NCBI GenBank assembly: GCA_023055505.1
Contig: JALIRH010000004.1
Coordinates: 34,229,502-34,293,501 of the forward strand
Length of the DNA stretch: 64,000 nucleotides
Source: Callipepla californica brunnescens
Taxonomy: Eukaryota > Chordata > Aves > Galliformes > Odontophoridae
Direction: 5' to 3'
Shown here: positions 13,901-26,400 of the stretch, one piece after another
How positions within the stretch are numbered: the stretch's first letter is position 1
Layout: every line of letters starts with the position of its first letter
Made by a program: the position numbers and the translations under genes
The notes under the pieces: generated by a model
What the model saw: only the letters and a program-made list of their open reading frames with translations
Told to the model about the DNA's origin: nothing
The model's database searches: none

Positions 13901-16900
13901 TCTTTAACACTTCCTGAATGAGTAATATAGCCATGAAATAAAGGTAGTAGTTCCTCCTCTAATTTCATGAAATATTACTGAAATCTACTCAAAACTCAAG
14001 CTAGGCACTTATCTGCCAGATATGCTTCAAAAATTTGAAACTGTTCAAAAAATGCCACCTCTGAGATTACTCCCAATCTAGGCAATGTAGAGAACATAAG
14101 ATCCGAACATAAGATCCTCCTGCATCAACAGCATTGCCAGTTGGCCAGCTCAAACTTTCATCTTCTCCATTTGGTGTGACTGCTATTCTTAGACACCTAA
14201 ATTAGTTATGCAATCATCAGAACTCAGCTCTGTGCTTTCCTACAGTGTAACCATGCTCTTGAATTTGGAGGAGGAATTGCTGTACTGAATGTCAGGATGT
14301 CTAAATCCTAGTCTGGAGCCGGTCCTGTGAAACTAAAGTTTTAGATTCCCATCCTAAACAGAAGTTTGTCATACTTCGTCAGACTGTTCAGCTCAATATT
14401 TTCTGGACTCAGGCTGGACACTAACACGCAGGCTATGTCAAACATTTATTTTTTATTTTCCTCAGATTTAACTGCCCAGTTACACCTCAAGTTTCCCTTT
14501 GCTCATTCTCTCTACTTATTCCACACATTAGGTTTCCAGGGCAGGACTGAGAAGCTGGTCTGCTGCTGTCTGCTGCATAAACACCAGAGAGGATTGGAAG
14601 GACTTATAAAACCAACTGAGGAACATCTTATTCACCTATGCAAAGGGTATGTCATTATCTTCTATTTTTATTTATTTACCTTTAAAAAAAAACTCTTCAA
14701 AAACCAATTGGTTCAGCAGAGAGACCTGAAAGCTTTTTCTTTTTCCCCTGGCAAAAGAAATATATTCACAGGTTGTAGTGTAGGGTTTAATTTTACTCTG
14801 TTACTTCAGTTTATGGCTCTCACAAGTGAAGATGGTGGGGCTGTTAGATAAAATAGAGTCAGTCCTCTGTTACCTCATTTACAAACTTCACCTTCTTCTC
14901 AGCAAGATGCCCTGTAGTGCATCTTCATCAAAAACAGTTTTTTTTCTCCATGTCTTATTTTTCCTTAAATCTTCTCTTGAGACTGAGCTCAGCCGCACAG
15001 ACAATGTATTCTACACAAGTCTTTGATGACACTTAGTGCCAAAAACTCATGTAATTGAATCCTGCTGTAATTCAAAGCTCAGTTTTCTGTGGACTGTGTC
15101 AGTGACAGAAATGTCACCAAGATTCAGACCCTTCATTACCTGCTACCTTCTGCATGATCTTTCTGAGGCCAATCCCTACCCATTTTCCTGACAGGATTCG
15201 TATGAAAATTCCTCACCACGTGAGAGAAAAGTGTTTCAAGGTTTCTGGCTGCCATCTTGTTCCACTGTGTACTCATGCTTCAGCCTCCATTTTAATTTGA
15301 TTGCCAGAGAAATCCTCTCTAAAAGAGCTGAAGAAAAAGTCAGACTCCGGATACCATCAAAGGAACAGGATATTCAATATCTGCCCCAATTATTGTTGAT
15401 TTCTCCCTCTTTACCTCCAATCCTTTCTGCTTCATTTCTTTCCTTTTGTCATACAGATTGCCCTGTAAGGAAGGATGTCATTCAGCAGGTGGAAGCTGAG
15501 CTGCACTCATTTTCTCTTTTAGGTGCTACCCCACTAAGGCTTCTGACAAATAACAGTGAAGCAAGTCTGCAGTATCACAAAAGCTCATTTCACCAAGGAC
15601 TGATGAGGAAAGCAAGTTAGTAGCTAAGTCATTTTTAACTCCCTTTGACTGCTACTAAACTCTGGCATCAACGAGAAAGAGACAAGAAAAGTCCTTGGGA
15701 ATAGAGAATGTCTGGTTACAATTATGATGCAGGTGCCTAATCTGTCACATGAGAGTCCAAGACAAACTCTAAGTGATTGAACTCACTATCTGAAAAATGA
15801 GATTTGAGGTTGCAAGTTCTCTATAGAAGTTCTACTACAAAATTAACTGTAGAATCAGTGGGCTATTATAAGAAACAAAAGCAGAACAGCAGAACAACAC
15901 ATTGAAAGGAAACTATGCATATCATTTCCCTGAGCTGGTATTTCTTTTACTTTAGAGCTTCTAAGAGTCAGCTCTAATGACCATTCAGCAGCTTATCCCT
16001 CCAGCTGCTAAGCCCTCTCAAACATAGAATCCCTTTCTGACTATAACTGGCTAACTGATCTCCAGAACTGTAGAAATCATTACGGTTTCCTCATAACATT
16101 AAACTTTAAATAGTGCCTGGGCGGGATTTCACCTGTTGCTGATTTATCTGGCTGTATTTTTTCTCATCCATACTAAGTGGTTGGAACTGGAGAGGGGCAA
16201 TCCTGTAAAGTCTACAGGAAATGATAATAAAGACACATCCAAAAGTGATGGTTTAGTGACCTTTACATAACAAATCCTCTGCAACTGAAAGTACAAGAAG
16301 CTGCACTTCCAAAGAGGGCTATATAAAGGCAACAAAAAATAATAATAAAATCTAAATCCCTTAATTGCTAGTTGCAGGGATGCACAGCAACTGCTAAATT
16401 CATGCAGGACCTGATACACAGCCCCATCTGCATGCTGGTCTTGGCCAAGGGCCTGTCTTCTGTTAAGTGCAGGTGCCAGTAATGCACATACTGCTCACTT
16501 CCCATATCCTTATCCCTACAAACTCTAGTAGGAGTGTTGCTGGAAGTTTACATTACAGGTGCATAAATGTCCTTCATTATGAAGAAAGCCACAGGTCTTT
16601 GTGGCTCGGTATTTGTGTATTTACACACTAGTTCATCAGCCTTAGTCCCTAATTGCTTTTTCCAAATTAAAACAGAGAAGAGAGACAAATTCAGTTAATG
16701 AATAAATTGTTCCCATTGTTAATTAATCAGTGGCAAAATAACAATTTGGGATCAGAGCCATTCTGTTCTGTCCCTGCTCAAAGGAGATCAACTCAGCTCC
16801 TACAAAACACTTGAGAAAGCCTGTGTTCAGACGTTGCCTAGCAAGTTAGCCAATGCAGGCTGCAATACAGAGTGTACTGCCACAGACGTCTTCCTGACGC

Positions 16901-17448
16901 ATTCCCCCTCCAGCTCCCTCGTCACCAGATCAGGGGTTGTGACACTGCAAACAAGGAGCATCTCCCAGGTAATCGGGACCCTAAACAGTTAGGACTGAGT
17001 TTTGGCCCAGAGTCCTGGCACTCCACTCAAATCAAAGAAAGCTGGTGCACTATGTTCCTAGTGTGAAATACTTAGTAAACCAGTCACCACCCACACTCAT
17101 TCCACTCTCTAAACCATTCCTAGGTTTAGCTTCACTTATCAGAGCCATTAGTGCAACCCCAGTATTTACTGAAAGGCTGGACACATTCAGGCTCTTTGAA
17201 GACATTGCACTGTTATTATTTCCTAGCATGAATTAGCCAAAAACCATTTCCACATCAAAATATATCAGATCTGAATCTATCTGGATAATAAGAATTAAGT
17301 TTTTGTTGTCTTCTTGTCAGCATGGCAAGCTGCTGCATTTTCCCTGTGGAAAGAGCAAAGGGAGATAAACTATACAGCCATTATATTTACAGAAGCATCA
17401 GTCTTTGTTTCCTTGACACAAAAAAAAACACCTTTAGCTTAGTCAATG

Positions 17449-17483
17449 TTATTAATACAGGAAAATTATTAATACAGGAAAAA
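17449..17483. repeat. Short tandem duplication
   Basis: The unit TTATTAATACAGGAAAA occurs twice in a row. A local slippage or duplication event with no coding content. Confidence 0.75.
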
Positions 17484-20400
17484 AAATAGAGGAAACTGCT
17501 GGGTTATTGCTGAGTTGCACACCCCAGTACTGCTAACTGCAGAGACCTAACTTTGGTGCTGTGTGTGCTGATCATATCCCAGTGCAGTAAGTAACAGAAG
17601 GTAAGGATCTTCAGCTCTGCTTCTTCAGCATTACAGCACACTCAGAAATGTCATGATACTGATATCTCTCATTGAACCTCTCTTTGAGATAGAACAGCTG
17701 AAGTATGCTTGTCATTCAGTTCTATTGCCAGACAACTCCTTTCAGCCTATGGTAGAGTTACTTTGTTCCCTGACATGACACTTTGGCCATCAGCTCAGTT
17801 TAGTATTAAAATAATAAGGAAATAAATAAATAAATAAAGCAGATGTCATTGCTGACATTGCAAGTGGAAAGAAGAAACAAAAATTCAAAGCAAATGTAAA
17901 CAAATAATAATTTGGGCTATCCTTGTGCTTTTTTGTCTGATAAACATATTTTAGTCCAGATGCTACCTTTATTAATATTAACTCAACTCCTGCCCACGAT
18001 AATGAAGGTTTTAAGCATAGCTTATGTAAGCAGTCAAATTGCCAGGCAGGAGGGGAATGCATGCCACCTTTGAGAAGGAACAGCTTACCTTCATCACAGG
18101 GCAATTACAATGGCATCTGCTGTAGATCTGCCAAGTACTCAAATTTCCCTGCCATGAGTTGTGTGCAGTTGTAGTGCAGACATGAGGGCTGGCTTACACA
18201 CAGACAGAAGGGTTTATTTGAACACTCTGCAGTCCATTGACCTGACGTTTTACAATGAAGTCCAAGCACATTTATCCAGAACACTGGGAGACAGGGGCTG
18301 GAGGTCTATTCCAGGAGCTGGATTGCCTGAAGCGTATGTCATCATCATCTATGGCTTAATCAGTTTAATCATTGTGTCACCAGGGCATTACAAAAATAAC
18401 CTGGAAGCCAGGGATGATCAATACATTTAAGATGTATTTGTACATTAACTTTCTAATGCACAGCTGACAGCATAATCTACCCTGTTTGAAGAAAATGCCA
18501 CTTCACCACTCAGATTAAAAAATATATATATCTGGCACAGTATTACCACCATCCATAGAGGGGATGGTTAAGCTAAAGAAAGGAGGGTCATAATGAGCGT
18601 TCTAATGTGAGGATGAAAAGAACAAATCTGAATTTGAAGAAAAACAGGAAATCACATTTCCAGTGAGCCTTGCAAGCCTGTGGGTACTTACTGTGTTCAG
18701 TTTTCCTACTGAAGTGCTGAAGTTTTGACCTACAAAAGAAGGGAGCCCCATCCTACAGGCAACAGAGAGTGGCAGTTGTTCAAGTTTAGGTACTAAGAAA
18801 GTCAGCATGAGAGGAGGAGGGAAACTTGAGAAATGGGAAAAGAAAATGTTAAAGGGAAAGATGAGCAAGAGTGATCTTGACAAGTACCTCAGTCAGTGGA
18901 TGCTTATGGAGGTAAGAATAAGTGAGATACAAGATGGCAAAGCCACTTTAAAGCCCAGGTCTGGGCAACCTTGTGACCAATGATGGAGTTAAAGTCCTGG
19001 GACTCCAGTAGATCAGACAGTAGTTTCCAAAGTAGCAACAGCAGGAAGTTTATGTGGGAAATAAGTAGCAGACAACCTCTTCAGAGACAAATATCCTGTT
19101 TTCCTACAAACTTTCCTAGTTAAGAATAAGAAAGAACCCAAATAAGTCCCATATAAATGAGTCAGATTTTTTTTTTTTTTTTTTGTGTAAACAGAATGTT
19201 CTTTCAAGTTCTTTGAAAAGCATTAGTAGATTTCAAAATAAGAGAAATTAACACCACATTTCCCACAACTAAGCTTGCAGACCCCAAGGGTTTTGCTGCC
19301 CACTCTGGTTTCCTTTGTTTTGTTGGTTGTTCTCCACATCAGAAACAATGAAAACTTTTTTTGTTGTTTATTAAGAACCATCTTTCAAATTGAGCTGTAA
19401 ACTGTGTGGATGTGTGGGGGTGTGTGAGCAAGCCTGTTTGTGAGAGAGGAAGAGTGGATACATGTGTGGTAAAGGAAAAATGAGAGCTAAGAAGAAAGAA
19501 AAGCCAGCCTAGGGTGGAATAGAGCTGTGAAAAATGAGTTGTGAAAAAGGATTATAACAAGATGAGGTTATTTTTGCGATTTTAGGCCAATTAGGTAAGT
19601 GGGAAACCTAGAAATTCTCCTAGTTAATAACAAGGCAATTCAGAGATCATTAAATACTCCTGGTTGTTTGTTTTAAGTCTCCCAGCAACAAGGGGAAGAT
19701 TTACAAAAAAACTATAGGAAGAAAAAGTTCCATGGGATTTTTTTGGATGAATAAAAAAAAAAAAAAGAAATGAAATGAAAGAATGAAAAAAAAAAAACAA
19801 CAAAAAAAACCCTATACCCATATGAATAATAGCTCCCTCTGTGTTAGGCTTCTTTCTGCAAGCTTTGCTCATGTTTTAAGTTTCTATATTGTAACAGCTG
19901 GACTGCATTTTTTCATCATTCCTTCTTAAGCAGAAAAACAGGCATATTAGCAGGACCTGGTGCAGATTACAACTGTTCATGCTAACTAGTCAACTGTTGC
20001 TGGATTAGAAAAAAAAATCACTGTTGTGAAAAGGCAACACTTACCCAGCCTTGAACAAAAGTCATGCCATGTAGTTATTCTTTCAGGCTGTTTCTGTACT
20101 ACAAAATTATTTTAAAGTCATCAGCTTTTCCAGCAATGATTTAGAAAGTTACTTAAAATCCTGCAGTTAAATCAAATATTTAATTTTAATCTACTATAAA
20201 CAAATGATAACATAATCCCATGAGCACTCAGCATGAGCAAGAATAGACTGACATTACCACAAGCGCCTCCATACTTTCAGGATACCCACAGATCAGTTAG
20301 ACACAGAAGAAGCAAGAGGGACTTTCCTCTCAAGACCCTTACTTTTCTCAAGACCACTAATATCCAGTGTTAGCATTGGTTGTTATGTATGAAAAAGAAA

Positions 20401-20550
20401 CTAGAGCTAAATGGGCTAAGCCACGACTTGAGACATGCAGCAGAAGTTTTGGGCCCATCTGGACTCACTACCAGGGTAGTACAGAGCTGAAATACTCACC
20501 TACAGGTTAAGCAGTCAGTATTCCATTTCCAGTCCTGTGAAGCCATCCAA

Positions 20551-20583
20551 TTACTCACCATGTAATTACATGGTAGTGAGTAA
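20551..20583. repeat. Near-perfect 33-base inverted repeat
   Basis: Left arm TTACTCAC plus CATGTAA, right arm TTACATG, GTA, GTGAGTAA. The 15-base arms match perfectly except for a 3-base bulge, and there is no loop. It could extrude as a hairpin; no transposon identity is seen. Confidence 0.75.
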
Positions 20584-21188
20584 ATAAAATTCACATGACC
20601 TGAAAAGTACTGCTTTGTTAGGGGAAGGAGGAATAGTGTAAATAGAAAATGAAGGGGTTCTTATCCAGTAGAGAAAAATATTAGTTTCAAAGTTTGTATC
20701 CATATTTTCTCTGAAGCTTAGGGATATTTGTCTGGATGCATTTCTAGTTTAAGCTGTAGTATGATTTACCATTAAAAAAAAGCCTCACTGGGTCAAGTCA
20801 TCCGGGCATTGCATCTCAAGTTCTTTTCAATAAATTCAGCCTGCAGCTTCCAGAAACAGGGCCACCTAGGATTTGCTCTGTCTGCTGTTTGCAAACAGCT
20901 GTATGTAAGGGAATACATATATTGAATTAAATCCTGGTAATGGCTGAACCTTGCCTGCCATGTTTAATAACTTTTAAAACATTACAGAGATCTAAACAAT
21001 TCTGCTGGCAACCCACTCAAATTTACCTTCTGTCCTGTGTTTAAAACCACAACTTTTAAAAAAACTAGACCAATCAAAATGTTAGAATTTAAGGTCTGCT
21101 GCCCCTCATGTGTCCTTACACAGAAAATCCAAATTCACATCTCTATAAAAGATGTATCTGGATGAGAAGCGACATAGCAAAAGCACTC

Positions 21189-21621
21189 CTAAAGTAATGC
21201 CTCCTATTTTATGATGCTGGCCCATAATATCAGAGGTGGATGTTGATGGTATGGCAGTAGAGGTTGAAGCTTCCCACCTGTATTCTGCTACATGTTGTTG
21301 CTGTGTGATATAAGGCAGTCTGACAAAACGGCATCTGACATGGAAATGTGTAAGAAGCAAATGTGTGAAACCAAATTACTTTATGCAGAAGAAACTACAC
21401 CTATTCATATTCATGAAATCCAGTGGATGCAAGCACAGTGAGGCAGTGGGTGGTATACTTCAGCAGTGGTGATAGTGACAGAGGATGCAGATTTTTACAA
21501 ACATGTCATACTGTTGACAAAAACACATAGCTAATGGAGATGGCTACACTGAAAAATAGAATTTCGTAACTGAGAGTTTGTTCTATCAAATACTGGAAGT
21601 AGAAATACAGGCATTACTTTC
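21189..21621. mobile_element. Mariner-type DNA transposon remnant (internally deleted)
   Basis: About 433 bases bounded by imperfect inverted ends. The left end reads CTAAAGTAATGCCTCCTATT; the right end, on the opposite strand, reads CTGAAAGTAATGCCTGTATT. The AAAGTAATGCC core matches the terminal repeats of the chicken mariner family (Mariner1_GG/Galluhop), as I recall them. Full elements are about 1.3 kb with a transposase; this copy is too short and keeps no transposase frame. A clean TA duplication is not visible because the outermost bases have decayed. Confidence 0.65.
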
Positions 21622-21699
21622 AGAGAGACCTATATATATGTTATGTTCAACCTTGTAATATAATTATGTAAAATGATGGAATAATAAAAATAAAATGTT

Positions 21700-22200
21700 A
21701 TAATAGAATAGAAAGTTCAAAGATCAGTTAGTCCAACTGTCTGACCTTCTCATAATAAAAAAAAAGTTAAAGCATATTAATAAGGACATTATCTAAGTGC
21801 CTCTTGAATACTGAAGTACTGACACACATGGGACATCAAACACTGCTCTAGGAAACCTCTTCGTAGTATAGAGATGTTTCCTCTCCAGCTTTGTGACATA
21901 CTCACATTTTCCATTGTCAATTACCAGGAAGAAGAGACTGGCACTACCCTCTGCTCAAGGAGAGCTGCAGAGAGCAATGGCATCGCCTCTCAGCCTTCTT
22001 TTCTCCAGGCTCAAGAAACAAAGTGTCTTCAGACTCTCTTCACAGGACATGCCTTCCAGCCCTGTTACCTGCTTTCTTGCCTTCCTCCAGATGTTTTCAA
22101 GGACCTTAACATCCTATGACATTGTGGAGACCAGAACTGCACACAACACTAAAGGTGAGACCACACCAACAATAAATGCAGCAAGAGAAATAACTTGCAG
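21700..22200 (-). mobile_element. Old CR1 LINE fragment
   Basis: Weakly preserved CR1 order on the minus strand: the tail region with AATAGAAAGTTCAAAG, then plus-strand segments such as CCTCTCAGCCTTCTTTTCTC and GAGACCAGAACTGCACACAA, which are hallmark CR1 segments in reverse orientation. Heavily mutated, with no open frame of value. It begins about 80 bases after the mariner-type element. Confidence 0.75.
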
Positions 22201-22772
22201 ATCTGCATTCTGTAAGTACAATAACATTATGCCATAAGGAGGAGGCAGGAGACGACTTTGTCTGTTCTAACCAGTGACAGTATTTTTATTATGTAGGCTC
22301 TTGGGGTTAAGAAGCTGGCATGTCTCAAACATATCTGACTTGTCTCCTTAGAATACAATAATACACAAACATCCAGTGTTCGAGGTTTCTTTTGTATTGC
22401 AATAAGTTGCAAACCATAATTTGCATCCTAGCTATTTGGATCTCCAGGCTAACCAGCAACTAACAGATTGTTTGAGAACTATGACAAAAAAATTAAGTAT
22501 ACAGCTGACTCTTTGTAGGCTTTGACTCCAGACTACAAAATAGCATGTCTAACCTTAAGCTTACAAGTTCTGCAGGAAACAGCATGAAGAAACAGAGGAA
22601 AAATGGAAATTATTCTGCAAAGTAGTATGTACCTATAATTGCTCAAGAATTAAGAAGTGGGATGCAGTTAATCTTTGTTTAATTCACAGTTTAACCTTGA
22701 CAGAAATCCTTAGTCATTGATCCTGTGCCCTGGTTTTCCAGTGTATATACTGGGAGTATAGGATGATGCAAT

Positions 22773-23130
22773 ACAAGAATCAGAAAATCCTTAGAGTTGG
22801 AAAAGACCTCTGAGGGCCATCTAGTTCATCTTCCCTGCAATGAACATGGACACCAAAAGCAAGATCAGATTGCCCAGGGCTTTATCCAGCCTTGCCTTGA
22901 AAGCCTTCAGGGACAGGGTATCAATCACATCAGTGGGCAACCTATTTCTGTACTTCTCCTCCCTCACTGTAAAGGATTTTTTTCTTATATCTAACCAAAA
23001 TCTACCCTCTTTGAGCTGGAAATCATTATCCTTTGTTCTATCATCACAGGTTCTGCTAAAGGGTCTGTCCCCTTCTTTCCTGTCACTCTCCTCAGACTTC
23101 TGAAGGCCTTTTAGGAACTCCCTAAAGCCA
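22773..23130 (-). mobile_element. CR1 LINE fragment
   Basis: Plus-strand sequence begins AGAATCAGAAAATCCTTAGA and continues with TTGGAAAAGACCTCTGAGG and GCCTTGAAAGCCTTCAGGGA, the reversed CR1 3' UTR and ORF2 end. Recognisable similarity fades after about 23130; the sequence to 23500 is uncertain. Confidence 0.82.
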
Positions 23131-23602
23131 ACAAATGGACTATCTCTTCATGTTCCTCAGGATTTATTATGCAAGCATTGACTTAATTGTGGCCACATTA
23201 CAGAGTCTCCTCATGTGACACAATTTCCAGACTTGTGTACCAGTTGCAAAAAAGTCATACCTCAGATCTAAGAACCCTTTCCCAATATCTCATTGTCAGT
23301 ATGCTGCGCAACTTTTGCAATAACCCTGAGGACAAAGACAGAGTCTGTGATACACCCCAGGTCCTGACCATTGCAGATTTAAGCCAAAAGTCTAGAATAG
23401 GAATGGTAAGAGAGTATTTTTGTTATGGAGTATTTGACTCTCTTTGTTCTGGAATGCCAAATGTTCTGTATAAGATTTATTTTATACCCCTTTATAGTGC
23501 ATAAAGGATCATCAGTAGTGAGAGTACCAATCAACCTAAGTCAAAGGCCCAAAAAAAAAAAAAATAGTTCAGAGAACACAGCAGAAACATACTGAAGAAC
23601 AG

Positions 23603-23620
23603 ATATATATATATATATAT
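23603..23620. repeat. (AT)9 microsatellite
   Basis: Nine AT repeats. No gene nearby. Confidence 0.9.
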
Positions 23621-24459
23621 AAAGAAAGGTGGAAGCAACTCTTAAAATTTCTTGGCCCCATCCTGCATGCAAGCATGTCTATAACTGGTCTGGTATAAGC
23701 AATGTCCTCCTCCAGATTTTGGAAGAGACCACAAGCACAGAAGATATTTACCACTGCCTCCTATCCCCTAAAGGATAGCCCAACTCCTTGCTAAGAACGC
23801 ATATCTTGTTCTGCATTTAGAACTTCTGTATAAGAGGATACTAAAAAAATAGAGATTCTTCTGTCTCTGAAGAAACAGCCCTATAACCAGACCCTTAGCT
23901 ATACTCTGTTAGAACCACTGGCATAGTGATCTGTGTCCTTTTTTACCTTCTGTGTCAGGAGTAGTGTAAATTTACACCTGCCTCAGGTTTAATTTAGTAA
24001 TTAGCAATTAGTTGGTAAATTAAGTAAGGCAGGAGAGTTTCTTCTGAAATGAAACTATTATTATCAAGAGAAAATCTGGGCTTTGGATAAAATGGGAATG
24101 TTATTTCTTTCTCTGTACGGTGCCAAGCAGACCAGAGTAGGTTTGCAGAGTTAGTGTTTCAATTTACAAAGATGCCTCAGTGCTTTTCCTCTTCAGCTTT
24201 GTTAATGCTGTTGTTGATATTTTGCCATGTAAATCCACATTCTTTAAAAAAATTTCCTTCTGTCTTGAAAAATCATAATTAGCCTAGCCAACAGCAACAT
24301 TCGATGGTCAGTTTTATCCTGCTGGAGTACAAAGATGAAAGGCAACAAGAAACATGTCTGTCCATGGGTGAGCAGTACCAAACTGTCCAGTGTAACAAGA
24401 TGAACTTGTAGCACTAGCACACCAATGCACCTCAAGTACTCTGTAAAACACCTTATAGT

Positions 24460-24523
24460 ACTAGCTAGACTCAATGACCCTTGTGGGTCCATCCTGACAC
24501 AAGATATAATGTGATTCTACCTG
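24460..24523 (+). mobile_element. CR1 3' terminal fragment
   Basis: Contains TAGACTCAATGACCCTTGTG followed by GGTCCATCCTGACACAAG and a GTGATTCTAC end. This is the last 60 bases of a CR1 element in plus orientation. No upstream CR1 sequence is clearly recognisable. Confidence 0.7.
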
Positions 24524-26302
24524 GGGGGATGTCTCATTTAATTGAAATAATGCACACACATAGCTTTTTACCTACTAAAAACAGTAGAGTCTCACATCCA
24601 GAGAGTATTGTCATCGGATTTTGGATTGTGGTTTTGTGTCTGTTTGATACAGCAGTAAACCAAGCCCTCAGCTGCTTTGATCTTGTACACTCTGTAAGCC
24701 CCAGAATCTCAGTCCCATTTATCACCAGCTCACAAAACTTTCATCTCAAACTGTTCCAGAAATCTGGTCATGTGTGAAGTTACCTTTGTGGCAGCAGAAC
24801 TCCTTCAAAAATCAGTGCCTTCAAAAGATGTCTTAAGCTCTTCCTACATGATGTATAGCATACAAGTACGTTTGAGGGTAATGAGTAAAGAAATGTCTCA
24901 TTTGAGTATGTTGTGCCCAGAACTTAAAACAAGAAGCACTGTCACAAACATTAGTAAAAAATAACAAAACTTGTAGTCCTTACAAATAGAAGGCCCATAA
25001 GATAAACAGAAGTACTTGTGTCAATATATGTAATCACAGGTCCTTGTAGTACTGCTTGTTTCCATGCCACGGGCTATATACGTGGTAGGTCATCACTATG
25101 CTGGCAACACATTTTGATGCACTGTTTACCCAGTTTTGGGTCAGGGTTATGCCAATGCCACTTGCTCTGACCTCTCCTCCACATAACACTCAGCAGCAGG
25201 CGTGACACTCAGGCAGCATTACACTCAGCATTACCAAACTGGCCTCAATAACCAGCATATCAGCATTTACCCTTGCACCACCTGCTACAGAGATGCAGTG
25301 ACAGCTGGCCCGTGCCCGAGCTTCACGTGAAAGCCCACAGTGCCAGGACTTATCTTGTGATCAGCAGGACTGCAATCCTTGCCTGGTGTGCTCTGCTCAA
25401 ATATAAAGATGGGAAATAGACTTGTGCAAACTGGTGTTTTGAAAGAGTGGGGGAACACCACCATTCTTTTGCAAGTTTAACAGAAATTCAGCAGTGCCAA
25501 GGATCAGCCCCTAGGGGATGCCTAGTCCAGTGTCAAAGCAACGAGCAGTATTCAACTGTTGGGCCACTGATACCCGGGCTTCCTGCATCTGACACACATT
25601 TTTGAAAGATTTAGAAAACTGCCCACAGATCTGAATGCTGCTTAAACAACAAGGCACCCATGTGCGTGTTACATGAAAGGTGAAGATCCCTGTTGACATT
25701 AAGTGCATAAAGAATACTCCAGGAATCATGTCAGATCTGGAAGAATCAGTACTGAAACTGAAAGTGATTAGTAGTGCAAGAATTAAATATTTATTTTTAA
25801 TTAACAAAAAACAATAACGAAGCCATCCAAAGGAGCAGTTATGTTTCTCGTGGTGCCCCAGGCAATACTGAAGTGATGGCCGAAAGATTCCCATCTTTCA
25901 TGGAAATTAGGTAGAATGACTGAATTCTTACTGTAAATGTACCAATATCAACAATCCCCAAGTAACTTCCTGAACATAACAAGATATTCAATAAGTATTT
26001 ACAATATAATATTCTGTCTGAACTACTACTTTCCTCCAAAAATCTTCAGTGCCAAATTTAACACATTTTGTTTTTTCTTACTTTGAACAGAGGACAAGCT
26101 AGCACAAAATGTCTGTTTGTACATAACCCAAGTAAAATTTATATGAGCAAAACCTGGATTATATTTGCAAATAGCTCAGAAATTTATAAAAGACCAAAAC
26201 AGAATCTTGGCCATTGATTTTCATACCTGGGATTTTCAAAATCCTACAACTACTCCAAACTTTACTTATAAACAAGTGATTTTTTTAAAATAGATTTTGG
26301 AC

Positions 26303-26400
26303 AAGGCAGTGTGGTCTAAGATTTGAAGTAAAGGGCTGAGAAACAGGAAACTTGGGAGAATTCAGTTGGATGACAGCCTGGATAAATGCATGTGGTTTGT
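26303..26400 (+). repeat. MIR-like ancient SINE relic
   Basis: GGCAGTGTGGTCTAAGATTT, then GGGCTGAGAAACAGGAAACT and TTGGGAGAATTCA, resembles the 5' half of a MIR element (the tRNA-like A-box side, 'ggcagtgtggtctagtgg...'). Strongly diverged, with uncertain ends. Confidence 0.45.

Larger units (their letters stand above)
9476..21188. other. Gene-free sequence
   Basis: An 11.7-kb stretch with only simple repeats (10925-10982, T and A runs near 13728, 17820, 19160 and 19750). It also holds the short palindrome at 20551 and the duplication at 17449. Frames at 9701-10060, 14366-14851 and 15231-15620 have no family resemblance and no splice support that I can see. Confidence 0.6.

Noticed and set aside
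14366..15620. Three plus-strand frames of 66-161 codons in 1.3 kb
   Set aside because: No family resemblance, T-rich low-complexity stretches, and no consistent splice signals linking them.
19741..19810. A-rich tract as the tail of a processed pseudogene
   Set aside because: No coding homology or target duplication flanks it. Simple low-complexity sequence is enough to explain it.
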